From positions 1 to 14,030 of the forward strand of contig DJTQ01000235.1 in the NCBI GenBank assembly GCA_002439285.1: a stretch of 14,030 nt of DNA, read 5' to 3'. A program made the translations under genes and the position numbers. Each line of letters begins with the position of its first letter. Within the stretch, counting starts at the first letter, position 1. This stretch comes from Paenibacillaceae bacterium UBA6304. Its GTDB lineage: Bacteria > Bacillota > Bacilli > Paenibacillales > Paenibacillaceae. The notes under the pieces were generated by a model. It searched no databases, was not told the origin of the DNA, and saw nothing but the letters and a program-made list of their open reading frames with translations. Of this stretch, positions 6,285 to 14,030 are shown in pieces.

Positions 6285-6334
6285 CATATTATTTGGATAC
6301 TATTCTTAATCTAGCAAAGAGGTGTACACAGGAC

Positions 6335-7720
6335 TTGCTGTTTAACTCTTACGAATTCATTTTTGCCTTCTGGCCCGTCACATTTGTCGTCTATTTTTTA
6401 CTGAATCGCTTTTGTCCTCCGGTTATCGGAAAATTATGGTTGGCTCTTGCCTCCCTATTCTTCTATTCCTGGTGGAGCATCAAGTCCCTGCCGCTGATTC
6501 TCGCTTCTATCGCCTTCAACTATATTATGGGCCGTGCCATCAGCCATGCCGATAAATCCCGGTCCGTCCGAAAGCTGCTGCTTACACTCGCGATTACCGG
6601 GGATGTTCTGCTGCTCGGCTACTTTAAATATGCCGATTTCCTAATCACCAATGTAAATTCGCTGTTCTCCGCGCAACTTCATCTTTTGCAACTGGCTCTG
6701 CCACTTGGAATCAGCTTCTTTACTTTTACGCAAATCGCCTATCTGGTTGATGCCTACCGGGGATCGGCCAAAGAGTACAGCATCGTAAATTATGTGCTCT
6801 TCGTAACTTTCTATCCTCACCTGATCGCAGGTCCGATCCTCCATCATAAAGAAATGATGCCGCAATTCGACCGGGCCCGCAGCAAGAGAATCATCCCGGG
6901 CAATGTCGCTAGAGGATTATTTGTATTTTGCATCGGCCTGTTCAAAAAGGTTGTCATTGCCGACACCTTGGCTCCAATCGCTACACAAGGCTTTGACGTA
7001 ACTACTCATTTAGGCTTTGTGGAAGCCTGGGTTACTTCCCTGGCCTATACCTTACAGTTATACTTTGATTTCAGCGGTTATTCCGATATGGCGATCGGGA
7101 TCGCCATGCTCTTCAACATCAAGCTGCCGATCAACTTCAATTCTCCTTACAAAGCCGTCAGCATCCAGGATTTCTGGCGCCGTTGGCACATGACGCTGAG
7201 CCGTTTCCTCAAGGATTATATCTATATTCCACTCGGAGGCAACCGCAAAGGCCATTTTCGCATGTATTTCAACCTAGTCGCCACCTTCGTGATCGGCGGG
7301 ATCTGGCATGGTGCAGGCTGGACATTTATTATTTGGGGATTAATGCACGGGGTCGCTCAAGTCATTCAACGTTTGTGGAAAAAAACCGGGATCGTGCTCC
7401 CGAACTGGGTCGCCTGGTTCATCACCTTTATGTTCATTAACTTTAGCTGGGTGTTCTTCCGCGCCAAAACTTGGGACGATGCCATCAAGGTGTTCCGCGG
7501 CATGTTCGACTTCGGGTCTATCAACCTGTCGATGAGCCTGCTAGGACAAGTCCTGATGATTATTGCAGGACTGGCAGTAGCCGTCTTTGCCCGCAATTCG
7601 ATGGAAATGAACAAGAAATTCCGGCCTAACTTGAGATACGCTGCATTTATTGCGTTCTTGTTCGTGTTCTCTGTCCTGTATTTTAACCAAGTCAGCGAGT
7701 TCCTGTATTTCACATTCTAA
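6335..7720 (+). CDS. MBOAT-family O-acyltransferase (AlgI/PatA-like)
   Basis: A 461-residue polytopic membrane protein of normal AlgI length. I choose TTG 6335 because the product then begins MLFNSYEFIFAF, matching the family's usual N-terminus, with GAGGTG at 6319-6324 and a promoter that seems to start near 6291; an ATG at 6293 would add 14 residues. Family hallmarks are YFDFSGYSDMAIGIAMLF, DFWRRWHMTLSRFLKDYIYI (residues 279-298) and GGIWHGAGWTFIIWGLMHG, with H325 in WHG matching the catalytic histidine of AlgI and a second histidine at 338. These enzymes pass an acyl group from a cytoplasmic donor through the membrane to an exported polymer. The SGNH gene follows by 45 bases in the same direction, the usual two-component arrangement for O-acetylation of exopolysaccharide, secondary cell-wall polymer or peptidoglycan. 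The class is firm; the polymer is not identifiable here. Confidence 0.93.
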   Translation: MLFNSYEFIFAFWPVTFVVYFLLNRFCPPVIGKLWLALASLFFYSWWSIKSLPLILASIAFNYIMGRAISHADKSRSVRKLLLTLAITGDVLLLGYFKYADFLITNVNSLFSAQLHLLQLALPLGISFFTFTQIAYLVDAYRGSAKEYSIVNYVLFVTFYPHLIAGPILHHKEMMPQFDRARSKRIIPGNVARGLFVFCIGLFKKVVIADTLAPIATQGFDVTTHLGFVEAWVTSLAYTLQLYFDFSGYSDMAIGIAMLFNIKLPINFNSPYKAVSIQDFWRRWHMTLSRFLKDYIYIPLGGNRKGHFRMYFNLVATFVIGGIWHGAGWTFIIWGLMHGVAQVIQRLWKKTGIVLPNWVAWFITFMFINFSWVFFRAKTWDDAIKVFRGMFDFGSINLSMSLLGQVLMIIAGLAVAVFARNSMEMNKKFRPNLRYAAFIAFLFVFSVLYFNQVSEFLYFTF

Positions 7721-7765
7721 ATCATATCCCGGATATTCATCATTCTGCGAAAGGGAGATCACTTC

Positions 7766-9181
7766 TTGAAGAACCTTCGTTTTATTGTCTCGTTCCTCAC
7801 TTTTATCGTGCTGTTCGGCGCGATCGTCGGAACGTTCGTATATGCCGTCGACCCTCTCCAGCAATACCGGAAAGCGTCTTACCAGCCTCTATTCTTGGGA
7901 GAGCAACGCTATCAGAACCCGGGGCTGGCCAAAAATTACAAATACGATATGGTTATTATCGGCAGTTCCATGACGGAGAATTTCGTCCCTTCCCAGGTCG
8001 GCGAAACGCTCGGCGGCAACGTGCTTAAGCTGTCGACGGAGGGCTCGACCGCCAAGGAGCAAAGCATGATCGCCGATGTCGCTTTCAGTACCGGACAGGT
8101 GAGTAAAGTGCTTTGGGGCCTCGATTACTTTTCGTTGCGTGAAAATTCCGTGCGGGACGAGCAGTCATTTCCTTTTTACTTGTACGATGATAACAAGCTT
8201 AACGACTATAAATATATTTTTAACGTCTCCAATGTGAAGCACGCTTTCGGTGCACTGTTCCTGCCAAAGGATAAGTACCCCCAATACCGCAATTTGGACA
8301 AGCTTAATTACTGGGGATCCTACGCAAAATATGGCGCGGATCGCGTCATGACCAAATGGAAAGAAGCCTGGCTCTCCGAACAGACAACGTCGGAGAACGA
8401 GCCTTCGTTGGACGTAGTTAAACAGCGGTTCCAGAACAATATCCTCAGACTGGTCAAGGAACATCCGGAAGTAGAGTTCACGTTCTACTATCCGCCGTAT
8501 TCCGTCATCCGCCAGCAAGTATGGTACAGTCTGAATCCGGAGCGTTTCGCCAATCAAATGGCCATGAAAGATTATATGTTCGAACAATTCAGCGCCTTTG
8601 ACAATGTGAGTATTTACGACTTCCAAAGCGATGACTCCATCACCTATGACCTCGGTGTGTACAAAGACTTATCGCATCACTCGGCGGAAGTGAATCAGCG
8701 CATTGCGGAAGAAATCGCCGAAGGAACGAACAAAGTCACCGCCGACAACGTGGATCAGTTCAACAAGGATCTTGAGCAGCAGGTGCAGAGCCTGGTCATT
8801 AACGAAAACGGACCTATCTTCTCGCTCACCCTGACCGTCGATGGACAGCCGGCTTCCTTCCAGCAGATCCCGACCACGGCCAAGGATCAGGTTCGCGTTC
8901 CTTTGAAGGATTTCGCCACAGGGATCGGAGCGGAATTCAGCTATGATACCGCCACCAAACAAGCAACCCTGACCCGTGGAGACAAACAGCTCGTGCTCAG
9001 CGTTAATGATCCGCTGGCGAGCCTGAACGGGGAAGCCGTGAATCTGGATACGCAGCCCGTCATCATCAAGGACCGCCTGGTCGGTCCCGTGATACAACTG
9101 ACCCGGCTTTTGGGCGGGGATGTCACTACGACGGAAGTCAACGGGGATTCTCACTTCGTGAATTATGACTTGGAATTTTAA
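7766..9181 (+). CDS. SGNH-type envelope acyltransferase with C-terminal copper-amine-oxidase-like stalk domain
   Basis: A 471-residue protein starting at TTG 7766, set by AAGGGAG (7751-7757) eight bases upstream. An N-terminal membrane anchor (about residues 6-27) follows basic residues, so the body lies outside the membrane. The SGNH core shows the nucleophile block IIGSSMTENF (serine 67 or 68) and the DxxH block KDLSHHS (D301, H304), as in AlgJ/AlgX, PatB and DltD relatives that work with MBOAT partners. Residues about 355-460 (LTVDGQPASFQQIP, RVPLKDFATGIGAE, KQATLTRGDKQLVL) resemble the copper amine oxidase N-terminal-like stalk domain, common in secreted Paenibacillus proteins and thought to bind or space cell-surface components. 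The fusion suggests attachment to the wall near the polymer to be modified. It is co-transcribed with the MBOAT gene and ends at a strong terminator. The reaction is inferred from the pair. Confidence 0.85.
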   Translation: MKNLRFIVSFLTFIVLFGAIVGTFVYAVDPLQQYRKASYQPLFLGEQRYQNPGLAKNYKYDMVIIGSSMTENFVPSQVGETLGGNVLKLSTEGSTAKEQSMIADVAFSTGQVSKVLWGLDYFSLRENSVRDEQSFPFYLYDDNKLNDYKYIFNVSNVKHAFGALFLPKDKYPQYRNLDKLNYWGSYAKYGADRVMTKWKEAWLSEQTTSENEPSLDVVKQRFQNNILRLVKEHPEVEFTFYYPPYSVIRQQVWYSLNPERFANQMAMKDYMFEQFSAFDNVSIYDFQSDDSITYDLGVYKDLSHHSAEVNQRIAEEIAEGTNKVTADNVDQFNKDLEQQVQSLVINENGPIFSLTLTVDGQPASFQQIPTTAKDQVRVPLKDFATGIGAEFSYDTATKQATLTRGDKQLVLSVNDPLASLNGEAVNLDTQPVIIKDRLVGPVIQLTRLLGGDVTTTEVNGDSHFVNYDLEF

Positions 9182-9191
9182 GTAAATAGAC

Positions 9192-9236
9192 AAAGGCTCT
9201 CTTCACGCAGTAGCGCGAAGAGAGCCTTTATTATTT
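9192..9236. terminator. Bidirectional terminator between the SGNH and oxidoreductase genes
   Basis: AAAGGCTCTCTTC (9192-9204) and GAAGAGAGCCTTT (9217-9229) are perfect 13-base inverted repeats. T-rich tracts lie on both sides (TTTATTATTTTT on plus, TTTGTCTATTT on minus). The two flanking genes converge here, so it serves both. Confidence 0.9.
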
Positions 9237-9258
9237 TTGAGGGTCCACCGCCCATTTA

Positions 9259-10233
9259 TTAAGCGATGATAACCGCTTTGCCCGTGGCTGCTGATTCCAG
9301 CGCAGCGCACGTTACCCGCTGCGTCTTGACGGCATCGGCGTAGCCGGAAAGAATCCCCGACGTATCTCCGGTCCGCAGCGCATGGATAAAAGCCTCGCTT
9401 TCTTTTACATAAGGATTATCATCGATAGCATACGTGTTCTTCTCACCCGCTTGCGTCATCTCCAGACGGTCCGGGTTCCAGTCCAGAATCCCTCCGTCGG
9501 TATAGAGTCTAAGGCCCACTTCACCCACGCCGCCCGGCAGCACGCAGGTATTGGAGATGTTCGCGATAGCGCCGTTACGCAGCTTTAAGGTAACTGTACC
9601 CACATCCGCCACATTCACGTTTTCAAATTGATTATGAACCACGCGATTCGCATAGGCTGCAAAAACTTCTTCCACTTCACCGGCCGTATACCGGAGCAAG
9701 TCGACAATATGCGTCGTCTGTTCGATAAATTGGCCGCCGGAGCCATCCTGCCTTCTCCACCAGGAAACCTGAGGCATATCCCCCATCCAGGTGCCAAGGG
9801 CCATCCCGATCGTCCGGCCTTCCAATGCATCCCGCAGCTTCTGAATGGAAGCTTTGTAGCGGAAATGGTAGCCCACGGAATGAATCAGCGGCTTCTTCTC
9901 CAGGCTGTTCAGAATCTTAACCGGAATATCGAGTTCCGCGCCGAGCGGTTTCTCCACCAGAAACGGAATCCCCCTCTCGATCAGCTCAGCTTCGATATCT
10001 CCATGAGACATTGGCGGAACGCAAAGATAGACGGCATCCAGCTTCCCGCTATCCAGCATCTCGGTCAAGCCCGCATACCCTCGGGCACCGGGATAACGTG
10101 CCGCCAGGGATTCCGCCTTAGGCAAGCTTGTCCCGCTGACCGCCGCAACCCGAACTCCGTCCATCCCGGCCAAGATATCGCCATGCACTTTGCTGAACCA
10201 ACCCGTACCTACAATTCCGATATTCAAATCCAT
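9259..10233 (-). CDS. Gfo/Idh/MocA-family NAD(P)-dependent oxidoreductase
   Basis: A 324-residue protein. ATG 10233 has AGGAGG eight bases upstream. The N-terminal Rossmann fold starts at once (LNIGIVGTGWFSKVHG, residues 3-18), and residues 67-79 (AVYLCVPPMSHGD) and 92-97 (LVEKPL) match the family's second strand region and the EKP motif whose lysine is usually catalytic. The C-terminal domain contains GGQFIEQTTHIVDLLRY (167-183), with H175 and D178 at the usual active-site positions. Family members oxidise or reduce sugars, inositols or related compounds; the substrate cannot be read from sequence. It stands alone, between a shared terminator and a divergent GNAT gene, so the neighbourhood does not suggest a pathway. 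Confidence 0.92.
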   Translation of the reverse strand: MDLNIGIVGTGWFSKVHGDILAGMDGVRVAAVSGTSLPKAESLAARYPGARGYAGLTEMLDSGKLDAVYLCVPPMSHGDIEAELIERGIPFLVEKPLGAELDIPVKILNSLEKKPLIHSVGYHFRYKASIQKLRDALEGRTIGMALGTWMGDMPQVSWWRRQDGSGGQFIEQTTHIVDLLRYTAGEVEEVFAAYANRVVHNQFENVNVADVGTVTLKLRNGAIANISNTCVLPGGVGEVGLRLYTDGGILDWNPDRLEMTQAGEKNTYAIDDNPYVKESEAFIHALRTGDTSGILSGYADAVKTQRVTCAALESAATGKAVIIA

Positions 10234-10401
10234 GTTGTCTGCCTCCTGATATCCTATAGTATTATTCCTTCCTTAAGCGTAGCGGGTATTTTGCCGAATC
10301 ACAAGGGGAATGGACTTTATCGGAAATGCAAAAACCAGTGGCAGAAAATGGAACCCTATGGAATAATAAAATCAAATTCATGGGAAATCAGGGGTGCTCA
10401 T

Positions 10402-11316
10402 ATGCAAAATGTTACGCTTGAACCGGCCGACTTGGCTTTTGCTGAAGAAATTACGAAGCTTGTAGTCGCCTGCGATATTGACGAATACGGACAGCCTGAT
10501 TTCGTCCTTGAAGACTTGCTGGACATTTGCGGCGACATTCCGCTGGCCACGAATTCATGGATGATCCGGTTGAACGGTGAGGTGGCGGCTTTTGCCTTTC
10601 TTGAAGAAAATGAAAAAGGCCGATTATCTTCTTACGGCTATGTCCACCCCAAGTGGAAAAATCAGGGCCTAGGTTCTCTTCTCCTTGAAGGCATAGAAAA
10701 CAGAGCCCGCGAATATGCAATGGACTCACCCGAAACCGCCTGGATCCTCTCGAACATCATCCCTGCGCTCAGCGAGGCGGCCCGGCAGTTGCTGGAAACC
10801 CGCGGTTACGTCTTTCAGCGGAAGTATAGCCGGATGAGTATGGAGATGCGAACCCCACCTGCTTCATCATCTCCGGGTAACGGCATATCTATCGATCTTT
10901 ACAATCCCGCAACCGATGAGGATTTCCTTTGGTCCGCTTACCGCGAGACATTTCAGGACACTAGAACCTATTATGAAATAGACAAGTCCCAATGGTTAAA
11001 GGAGAAAAGCGGAGCCCATTATGACCGGAACTTTTGGTTCACGGCCCATGCCGATGGACAATTAGCAGGATTCATTATCAGTAAAAACTTCGGGGATCAC
11101 CTCTATGTCGATCTCCTCGGCGTGAGACGGACATGGCGCAAACAAGGGATCGCCCGCGCTCTGCTGGAACGTGTATTTCACGCCGCATATACCCACGGGA
11201 TAATGCAAGTCCTGCTCAGTGTCGATGACGCTAGCCTGACTGGCGCTAACAGACTGTATGAAGCCATCGGAATGAAGGCATTGTTTCAAATGGCTTTTTA
11301 CGAGAAAAAACTATGA
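10402..11316 (+). CDS. Tandem GNAT-domain acetyltransferase
   Basis: A 304-residue protein with two GNAT folds. The first (about 5-150) has the acetyl-CoA loop in YVHPKWKNQGLGSLLLEGIE (residues 80-99). The second (about 162-300) has LLGVRRTWRKQGIARALLER (238-257), with the R-K-Q-G-I-A loop, and then DDASLTGANRLYEAIGM, typical of the end of the fold. The start is ATG 10402, with AGGGGTG at 10390-10396 five bases upstream. The reading frame stays open far upstream, but that part is antisense to the oxidoreductase and is not coding. Double-GNAT proteins include mycothiol synthase and antibiotic or small-molecule acetyltransferases. Mycothiol is not expected in this type of organism, so the substrate is unknown. 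Both loops look intact, so either domain may be active. Confidence 0.9.
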   Translation: MQNVTLEPADLAFAEEITKLVVACDIDEYGQPDFVLEDLLDICGDIPLATNSWMIRLNGEVAAFAFLEENEKGRLSSYGYVHPKWKNQGLGSLLLEGIENRAREYAMDSPETAWILSNIIPALSEAARQLLETRGYVFQRKYSRMSMEMRTPPASSSPGNGISIDLYNPATDEDFLWSAYRETFQDTRTYYEIDKSQWLKEKSGAHYDRNFWFTAHADGQLAGFIISKNFGDHLYVDLLGVRRTWRKQGIARALLERVFHAAYTHGIMQVLLSVDDASLTGANRLYEAIGMKALFQMAFYEKKL

Positions 11317-11356
11317 CTTAAAGTAAATCCAATTCTTCTATCTCTGAATCTTATCG

Positions 11357-11392
11357 CCAAGCGGCTCAATCCTTGACCCGCTTGGTTTTTTT
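11357..11392 (+). terminator. Terminator of the GNAT gene
   Basis: CCAAGCGG (11357-11364) and CCGCTTGG (11378-11385) form an 8-bp stem followed by seven T. Confidence 0.9.
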
Positions 11393-11425
11393 ATGCATAT
11401 GGTTTGTTCGGATGCCTCAATTACC

Positions 11426-11440
11426 TTACACGAACTGTAA
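11426..11440. promoter_or_regulatory. Inverted repeat TTACA-N5-TGTAA upstream of gdhA
   Basis: TTACA (11426-11430) and TGTAA (11436-11440) flank CGAAC, about 40 bases before the candidate gdhA -35 box. It could be an operator or activator site. It does not match the GlnR/TnrA consensus in spacing, so no regulator is proposed. Confidence 0.25.
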
Positions 11441-11481
11441 AGTTCATCTCAAATAGTCATCAACTTCATCTAAATAAAGTT

Positions 11482-11510
11482 TTGTTTATATCTTACATAG
11501 ATATTACAAT
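11482..11510 (+). promoter_or_regulatory. Candidate gdhA promoter with dyad in the spacer
   Basis: TTGTTT (11482-11487) and TACAAT (11505-11510) are 17 bases apart. The spacer is filled by the inverted repeat ATATCT-TACAT-AGATAT (11488-11504). A regulator bound there would interfere with polymerase directly. The implied leader is about 60 bases. Confidence 0.5.
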
Positions 11511-11554
11511 TAGAGTTAGAAAAATCGTGAAAAATGGAACAAACCATAGGATGA

Positions 11555-12958
<1,404 letters not shown>

Positions 12959-12992
12959 TCCAAGCGTAATCCGCTTGATCGGTATCATATGA

Positions 12993-13033
12993 GAGTATTC
13001 GCTGGGCTGCGGCTCAGCGGATACTCTTTTTTT
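12993..13033 (+). terminator. gdhA terminator
   Basis: GAGTATTCGCTG (12993-13004) pairs with CAGCGGATACTC (13015-13026), 12 bp with one G-U, followed by seven T. A smaller stem, CAAGCG/CGCTTG, lies just after the stop codon at 12961-12977. Confidence 0.92.
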
Positions 13034-13070
13034 GCCTATATTCAAATTCCTGTAGAATTGCAGGAAATCG

Positions 13071-13130
13071 ACGAATGCAAAAGAGTAGGTACGAATGCAA
13101 AAAAATGACAAGGAATGCAAAAAAGAGCCT
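13071..13130. repeat. Three tandem 20-bp repeats with GAATGCAA core
   Basis: The core GAATGCAA occurs at 13073-13080, 13093-13100 and 13113-13120, exactly 20 bases apart, each followed by an A-run. A looser relative (GAATTGCA, 13055-13062) precedes them. The 20-base period is about two turns of DNA, so the repeats and A-tracts face the same side. The last unit overlaps the T-run of the neighbouring minus-strand terminator. Confidence 0.7.
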
Positions 13131-13170
13131 GTACCCAGGATCGCGTCTCCGATCAAAGGTACAGGCTCTT
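13119..13170 (-). terminator. Terminator of the NADH dehydrogenase-like gene
   Basis: On the minus strand AAGAGCCTGTACC (13170-13158) pairs perfectly with GGTACAGGCTCTT (13135-13123), with an inner GATC/GATC pair, followed by TTTT (13122-13119). It lies 44 bases past the stop at 13214. Confidence 0.9.
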
Positions 13171-13213
13171 CGTTTCAGGCACGGCATGAATATGCCGTTG
13201 AACTTGTTAATTA

Positions 13214-14030
13214 TTAATAAGCCAAAGCGTCCAAAGCTTTGATGTGGGACAGGTAACGGATGTTACTTGCTTCCTTCATCATCGTGGCTGGTAAGCCGCG
13301 CAGTTGGCTGTTGCTTGCGCCGACTGTAGCTACCGCATCTTTGCGGCCCAGGCTGGCCAAGGTTCCGGAGTTCACCGGGCTGAAGCCTTCCAAATGTTTG
13401 CCGGTTAAGGCTGCATACAGATTATAGCCGATCAATTCGCCCATTTGCCAAGCGATTTGCGCGGTTGGAGGGTAAGGACGTCCGTCCGCACCGAAGTATA
13501 CCGCACTGTCACCGGCTACGAAAACATCGCTGTGCGAAGTCGATTGCAGGAATTCGTTAACGGTTGCGCGGCCGCGGTTAACTTCGAGACCCGACTCTCC
13601 GACAAGCGGATTACCTTGTACACCGCCGGTCCATACAAACGTATTAGCCACGATCTTTTGTCCGTCCTTCAAATCGATCGCATTACCTTCCACATTCGTA
13701 ACAGGCAATCCGGTCAGGAATTTAACGCCGCGTTTTTCCAAGCTGGCCGTTGCGCGTTCAATCAGGACATCCGGCAGAACCGGCAGAATTTTAGGTCCGG
13801 CTTCAACGAGCATAAGCTGAATCTCGGATGGGTCAACGCCGTATTTTTTGCCCATTTCAGGCAGCTTGTCAGCGATTTCTCCAACGAGTTCAACCCCGGT
13901 CAAACCGCCGCCGCCGATAAGAATAGCAGCATCCGCAGGATTCTTCGATTTAGCATACTCCGCAATCCGCTCTTCAATATGACGATGAATACGGTTTGCA
14001 TCCTCCGCCGATTTGAGAACCATGCTGTAC
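13214..14030 (-). CDS. Type II NADH dehydrogenase-like flavoprotein, C-terminal part (cut by window edge)
   Basis: About 271 C-terminal codons are visible; the frame is open at the right edge, so the FAD-binding N-terminus lies outside. The NADH-binding fold is clear in AAILIGGGGLTGVELVGEIA. Later VFVAGDSAVYF is the second FAD-binding motif, and PPTAQIAWQMGELIGYNLYA matches the quinone-side helix region of NDH-2 enzymes. The ending, SLGRKDAVATVG through MMKEASNIRYLSHIKAL, resembles the Bacillus YumB/Ndh group. Such enzymes are peripheral membrane proteins that oxidise NADH and pass electrons to quinone without pumping protons. The internal ATG at 14023 is not the start. The class is well supported; which of several NDH-2-like paralogues this is cannot be decided here. 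Confidence 0.9.
   Translation of the reverse strand, partial: YSMVLKSAEDANRIHRHIEERIAEYAKSKNPADAAILIGGGGLTGVELVGEIADKLPEMGKKYGVDPSEIQLMLVEAGPKILPVLPDVLIERATASLEKRGVKFLTGLPVTNVEGNAIDLKDGQKIVANTFVWTGGVQGNPLVGESGLEVNRGRATVNEFLQSTSHSDVFVAGDSAVYFGADGRPYPPTAQIAWQMGELIGYNLYAALTGKHLEGFSPVNSGTLASLGRKDAVATVGASNSQLRGLPATMMKEASNIRYLSHIKALDALAY

Larger units (their letters stand above)
5982..6334. other. Divergent intergenic region between the toxin locus and the MBOAT gene
   Basis: An AT-rich region without a gene. From left to right it holds the toxin leader, the toxin promoter/operator (6070-6098), a 9-base direct repeat TTCAAATCA at 6108-6116 and 6144-6152, a plus-strand terminator hairpin (6182-6217), and a promoter candidate for the MBOAT gene (6256-6284). 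I see no tRNA or recognised riboswitch. Confidence 0.6.

Noticed and set aside
5982..6292. T-box or other known riboswitch in the toxin leader
   Set aside because: I looked for T-box and common riboswitch core motifs and saw none; only the terminator-like hairpin can be supported.
6293..6334. ATG at 6293 as the MBOAT start
   Set aside because: It lies at the predicted transcription start, and the extra 14 residues are not typical of the family. TTG 6335 gives the usual MLFNSYEF beginning.
9628..10401. Long in-frame extension before the double-GNAT gene
   Set aside because: It is antisense to the oxidoreductase. The GNAT fold begins at ATG 10402, which has its own ribosome site.
11483..11499. 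GlnR/TnrA site in front of gdhA
   Set aside because: The TGTNA-N7-TNACA pattern is not met at the required positions.
13071..13130. CRISPR array
   Set aside because: The units are only 20 bases in total and lack full-length repeats and spacers.

Overview
The window looks like chromosomal DNA of a Bacillota species, most likely Paenibacillus or a close relative. The signs are strong AGGAGG-type ribosome binding sites, TTG and GTG starts, hairpin-plus-T-run terminators after nearly every gene, a cidR-cidA-cidB cluster, a copper-amine-oxidase-like stalk domain on an envelope protein, and a polymorphic-toxin locus of the kind linked to type VII secretion. The genus is an inference from these traits; no marker gene is present.

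Layout. (1) 1-1561: the 5' part of a LysR regulator (minus strand, runs off the left edge), diverging from cidA and cidB, two membrane proteins with overlapping ATGA ends, followed by a terminator. (2) 1606-6095: an accessory island on the minus strand with two toxin-immunity modules. The upstream module has a promoter with a palindromic operator, a leader with an intrinsic terminator, a 569-codon toxin gene broken by one in-frame TAA, and an immunity gene. The downstream module is a decayed partial duplicate: a toxin remnant with internal deletions and no C-terminal toxin domain, and a divergent orphan immunity gene. Between the two lies a second copy of the cidB 3' end with its terminator, which shows that the island grew by tandem duplication from an endpoint inside cidB. 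(3) 6182-9229: an O-acylation pair, an MBOAT acyltransferase and an SGNH-fold protein with a C-terminal stalk domain, both apparently using TTG starts. (4) 9259-10233: a Gfo/Idh/MocA oxidoreductase on the minus strand. (5) 10402-11392: a double-GNAT acetyltransferase and its terminator. (6) 11482-13033: NADP-type glutamate dehydrogenase gdhA with promoter and terminator. (7) 13071-14030: a three-copy 20-bp phased repeat, a terminator, and the C-terminal 270 or so codons of a type II NADH dehydrogenase-like flavoprotein that runs off the right edge.

How the genes work together. cidA/cidB should form a membrane system controlled by the divergent LysR protein. In the island, the GC-moderate N-terminal part of the toxin is conserved between copies, while the C-terminal toxin domain and the immunity genes are visibly AT-rich and different. 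That is the usual sign of C-terminal replacement in polymorphic toxins. The MBOAT/SGNH pair should carry acyl groups across the membrane and place them on a cell-surface polymer. The remaining genes are ordinary metabolic genes, each with its own terminator.

The most notable points are the hitchhiking cidB fragment that records the duplication, two compensatory base changes in the duplicated immunity-gene terminator hairpin, the nonsense codon in the otherwise intact toxin, and the operator-plus-leader-terminator arrangement in front of it.
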